From NCBI GenBank assembly GCA_900554315.1, contig USGP01000029.1, positions 1 through 13,967 of the forward strand: 13,967 nt of DNA. The letters run 5' to 3'. Positions 12,573-13,967 of the stretch are shown here, piece after piece. The notes beneath the pieces were generated by a model. The model was not told the origin of the DNA, did not search any database, and saw only the letters and a program-made list of their open reading frames with translations. Origin of the DNA: an uncultured Mycoplasmatota bacterium (GTDB lineage Bacteria; Bacillota_I; Bacilli_A; RF39; UBA660). Both the position numbers and the translations under genes were made by a program. Positions within the stretch are counted from its first letter, which is position 1; every line of letters begins with the position of its first letter.

Positions 12573-13540
12573 TCATTCTTGGATTGCTGTTTCTATTAGT
12601 TTGGAGCAATCAATTTCTTCTATCCATTTTTCTTTTTTTATTTCTTTTGGAATGTAAGATAAATTAGTGGTATATAATTTTGTGAATATTTTTTTATTAT
12701 GATACTCTTGGAACTTTTTTATTCCTTCTGTAAATAGAGAAAAGGTTGTGATAAAGTAAATTCTTTTTGCTCCTTTTTCTTTTAATATTTTAGCAACTTC
12801 TAACATAGAAGTACCGCTTGCTATCATATCATCTATAATGATGATATCTTTTCCTTTTACCTCTTGCCCTAGATAAGTGTGTTCTATAATCGGGTTCTTA
12901 CCATTTACGATTTTTGTTAAATCTCTTCTTTTATAAAATAATCCAACATTAGTATGTAGTTTTCCTGCTAGATTTTTGGCTCTTTCTTTGGCTCCTAAAT
13001 CAGGACTTATTACTAATACGTTTTGGGGTTTTTCTCTTTTTAAAAATACTTTTAATATTTCATCTGTTGGATTTAGGTTTTCGAATTGTATATTTATAAT
13101 AGCGTTGGCGATACTAGGATCATGAACATCACAAGTTATAATTTTATTTACACCAAGCATTTCTAATTCTTTTAATGCTAAAACGCAATCTGTTGATTCA
13201 TATTTATTTTTCTTATGTTGTCTAGATTGATATAGTAAGGGCATAATCACAGTTTTAGAATTTGGATATCCAGATAAGGCTGTTAGTGTTCTTTTTAAAT
13301 CGGTAAGTGATCATCTGGAGAATAATGATTTTTTGTATTGTAGTAAGAATAAGTCTCCTCATAATTTCCTACATCTGTTAGAATATAAACATCTTCTTTT
13401 TTAATCTCTTCTTTTATTTTTATTTTTCCTTCTCCATTAGAAAAGCGTATTTCTTCTATTGGAATAATAGGAAATTTTTTCTTTAACTTTTCTTTTAATT
13501 TATTAGCACTTTTTAAAACAATTAATCTATTTTTTCTCAT
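12573..13540 (-). pseudogene. prs: Ribose-phosphate pyrophosphokinase (PRPP synthetase), broken by a one-base frameshift
   Basis: Two adjacent frames together make one PRPP synthetase of about 322 residues. Frame one starts at ATG 13540 (AGGAGA upstream) and encodes NRLIVLKSANKLKEKL through DVGNYEETYSYY to SPDDH, then hits TAA at 13295-13297. The next frame continues as DLKRTLTALSGYP, then TVIMPLLYQSRQHKK and the PRPP loop IIIIDDMIASGTSM, to the stop at 12573. The family normally reads SPDDHFQDLKR, so exactly one base is missing near 13299-13308. The length of 968 bases is not a multiple of three. No classic slippery heptamer is in frame. It could be a true lesion or an assembly error; otherwise the gene would supply PRPP for NAD and nucleotide synthesis. 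This divergent type may use another substrate. Confidence 0.85.
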
Positions 13541-13541
13541 A

Positions 13542-13931
13542 TTATTTTCTCCTATTTACTTTTTCTTTTGTTTCTACGCAGATTCCATTAAATACTGGTT
13601 CATAGTGCTCGTTCATTCCATATCCTTGCCATTCCATTGATGAGTCTACTCTTACGGAGCTTACTTCATAACCTGCATTTTCAAAAATATCTGTAAATAT
13701 AGTGCTAATTTCCTCGTCTGATATTTCTTTTTCTAGCTTTGTTTTAATTCCGGCAATTTCTTGGTCTGCTTTCCATACTATTTTTGTAGTTGCTGCATAA
13801 TGTTCATCAGTATAATACCCTACTAACATTTGAGTTGTAGTAATATCTACTATTCCTCTTAAATCATAAGTATTTAAATAGTAACTTTCTATTGCTTTTT
13901 TTGTTTCTTCTTTACTAATATTTATTTTCAT
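13542..13931 (-). CDS. Unknown 129-residue protein
   Basis: I do not recognise this protein. It starts at ATG 13931 with AGAGGTG eight bases upstream, and its TAA is one base from the prs start, so the two are translationally coupled and the prs ribosome binding site lies in its last codons. It is soluble, acidic in the middle, and has no signal or membrane segment. Visible blocks are KINISKEETKKAIESYYLN (2-20), a central strand-rich part (GYYTDEHYAATTKIVW) and GYGMNEHYEPVFNGI near the C-terminus. Gene order suggests a role with the NAD/PRPP cluster, but nothing in the sequence says what it does. The 36 bases to the window edge hold only its leader. Confidence 0.8.
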   Translation of the reverse strand: MKINISKEETKKAIESYYLNTYDLRGIVDITTTQMLVGYYTDEHYAATTKIVWKADQEIAGIKTKLEKEISDEEISTIFTDIFENAGYEVSSVRVDSSMEWQGYGMNEHYEPVFNGICVETKEKVNRRK

Positions 13932-13967
13932 TTTTTACACCTCTTATTAATATTTTATTAATAACAT

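Noticed and set aside
13295..13305. Programmed -1 frameshift in prs
   Set aside because: A -1 shift restores the exact family spacing, but no X-XXY-YYZ slippery heptamer is in the correct frame, and PRPP synthetases are not known to need recoding. A mutation or assembly error is more economical.
1..13967. CRISPR array, rRNA, tRNA, insertion sequence or replication origin
   Set aside because: I saw no regularly spaced direct repeats, no tRNA cloverleaf with a CCA or TTCGA arm, no transposase frame and no rRNA-like conserved stretch on either strand.

Overview
The window comes from a low-GC, AT-rich Gram-positive bacterium (Firmicutes/Bacillota). Ribosome binding sites match the long Bacillota consensus, either GGAGG or the downstream half GGTGAT. 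TGA is used as a stop, so the genetic code is standard. A glutamate racemase implies a peptidoglycan wall, which argues against a true wall-less mollicute. The gene set (two PlsC proteins around an acyl-CoA synthetase, DUF1003, a small lipoprotein, an NAD-enzyme cluster) looks like an uncultured gut Bacilli or Clostridia lineage; the exact taxon is inference. Every convincing gene is on the minus strand, so transcription runs from high to low coordinates.

Region A (13931 to 7677) is one tightly packed operon. It holds a 129-residue unknown protein, a PRPP synthetase (prs) broken by a one-base frameshift, a NadD-family adenylyltransferase, an ADP-ribosylglycohydrolase, a CinA C-terminal/PncC NMN deamidase, a NrtR-like Nudix/winged-helix regulator with a degenerate Nudix box, NAD kinase, a protein with a phage-type unknown domain, and glutamate racemase. 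Most of these make, salvage or sense NAD or ADP-ribose, so the cluster reads as an NAD module. An extended -10 promoter with a 14-bp perfect palindrome lies just ahead of the regulator gene.

Region B (7672 to 4690) is a lipid operon, plsC - acyl-CoA synthetase - plsC. Its genes overlap by about 20 bases, and it has its own promoter and a strong 12-bp-stem terminator. Region C (4688 to 2673) holds an alpha/beta hydrolase with an altered oxyanion motif, a DUF1003 membrane protein and a lipoprotein, closed by a terminator that contains the lipoprotein stop codon.

Region D (2652 to 1) encodes three unrecognised, Gln/Glu/Lys-rich, probably helical proteins; the last is cut by the window edge. The first-transcribed one (1772-2620) is followed by the most interesting element seen. 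A near-consensus promoter (TTGACA, 17 bp, TAAAAT) drives a leader RNA of about 205 nt. The leader has a 21-codon Arg-rich ORF, a nested hairpin whose 5' arm lies inside that ORF, an intrinsic terminator, and a 10-nt segment perfectly complementary to the loop and descending arm of the terminator. This is the layout of a translation-controlled transcription attenuator, placed directly before the unknown genes at 651-1526 and 1-591. Those two proteins look paralogous. I could not match the leader to any RNA family I know.
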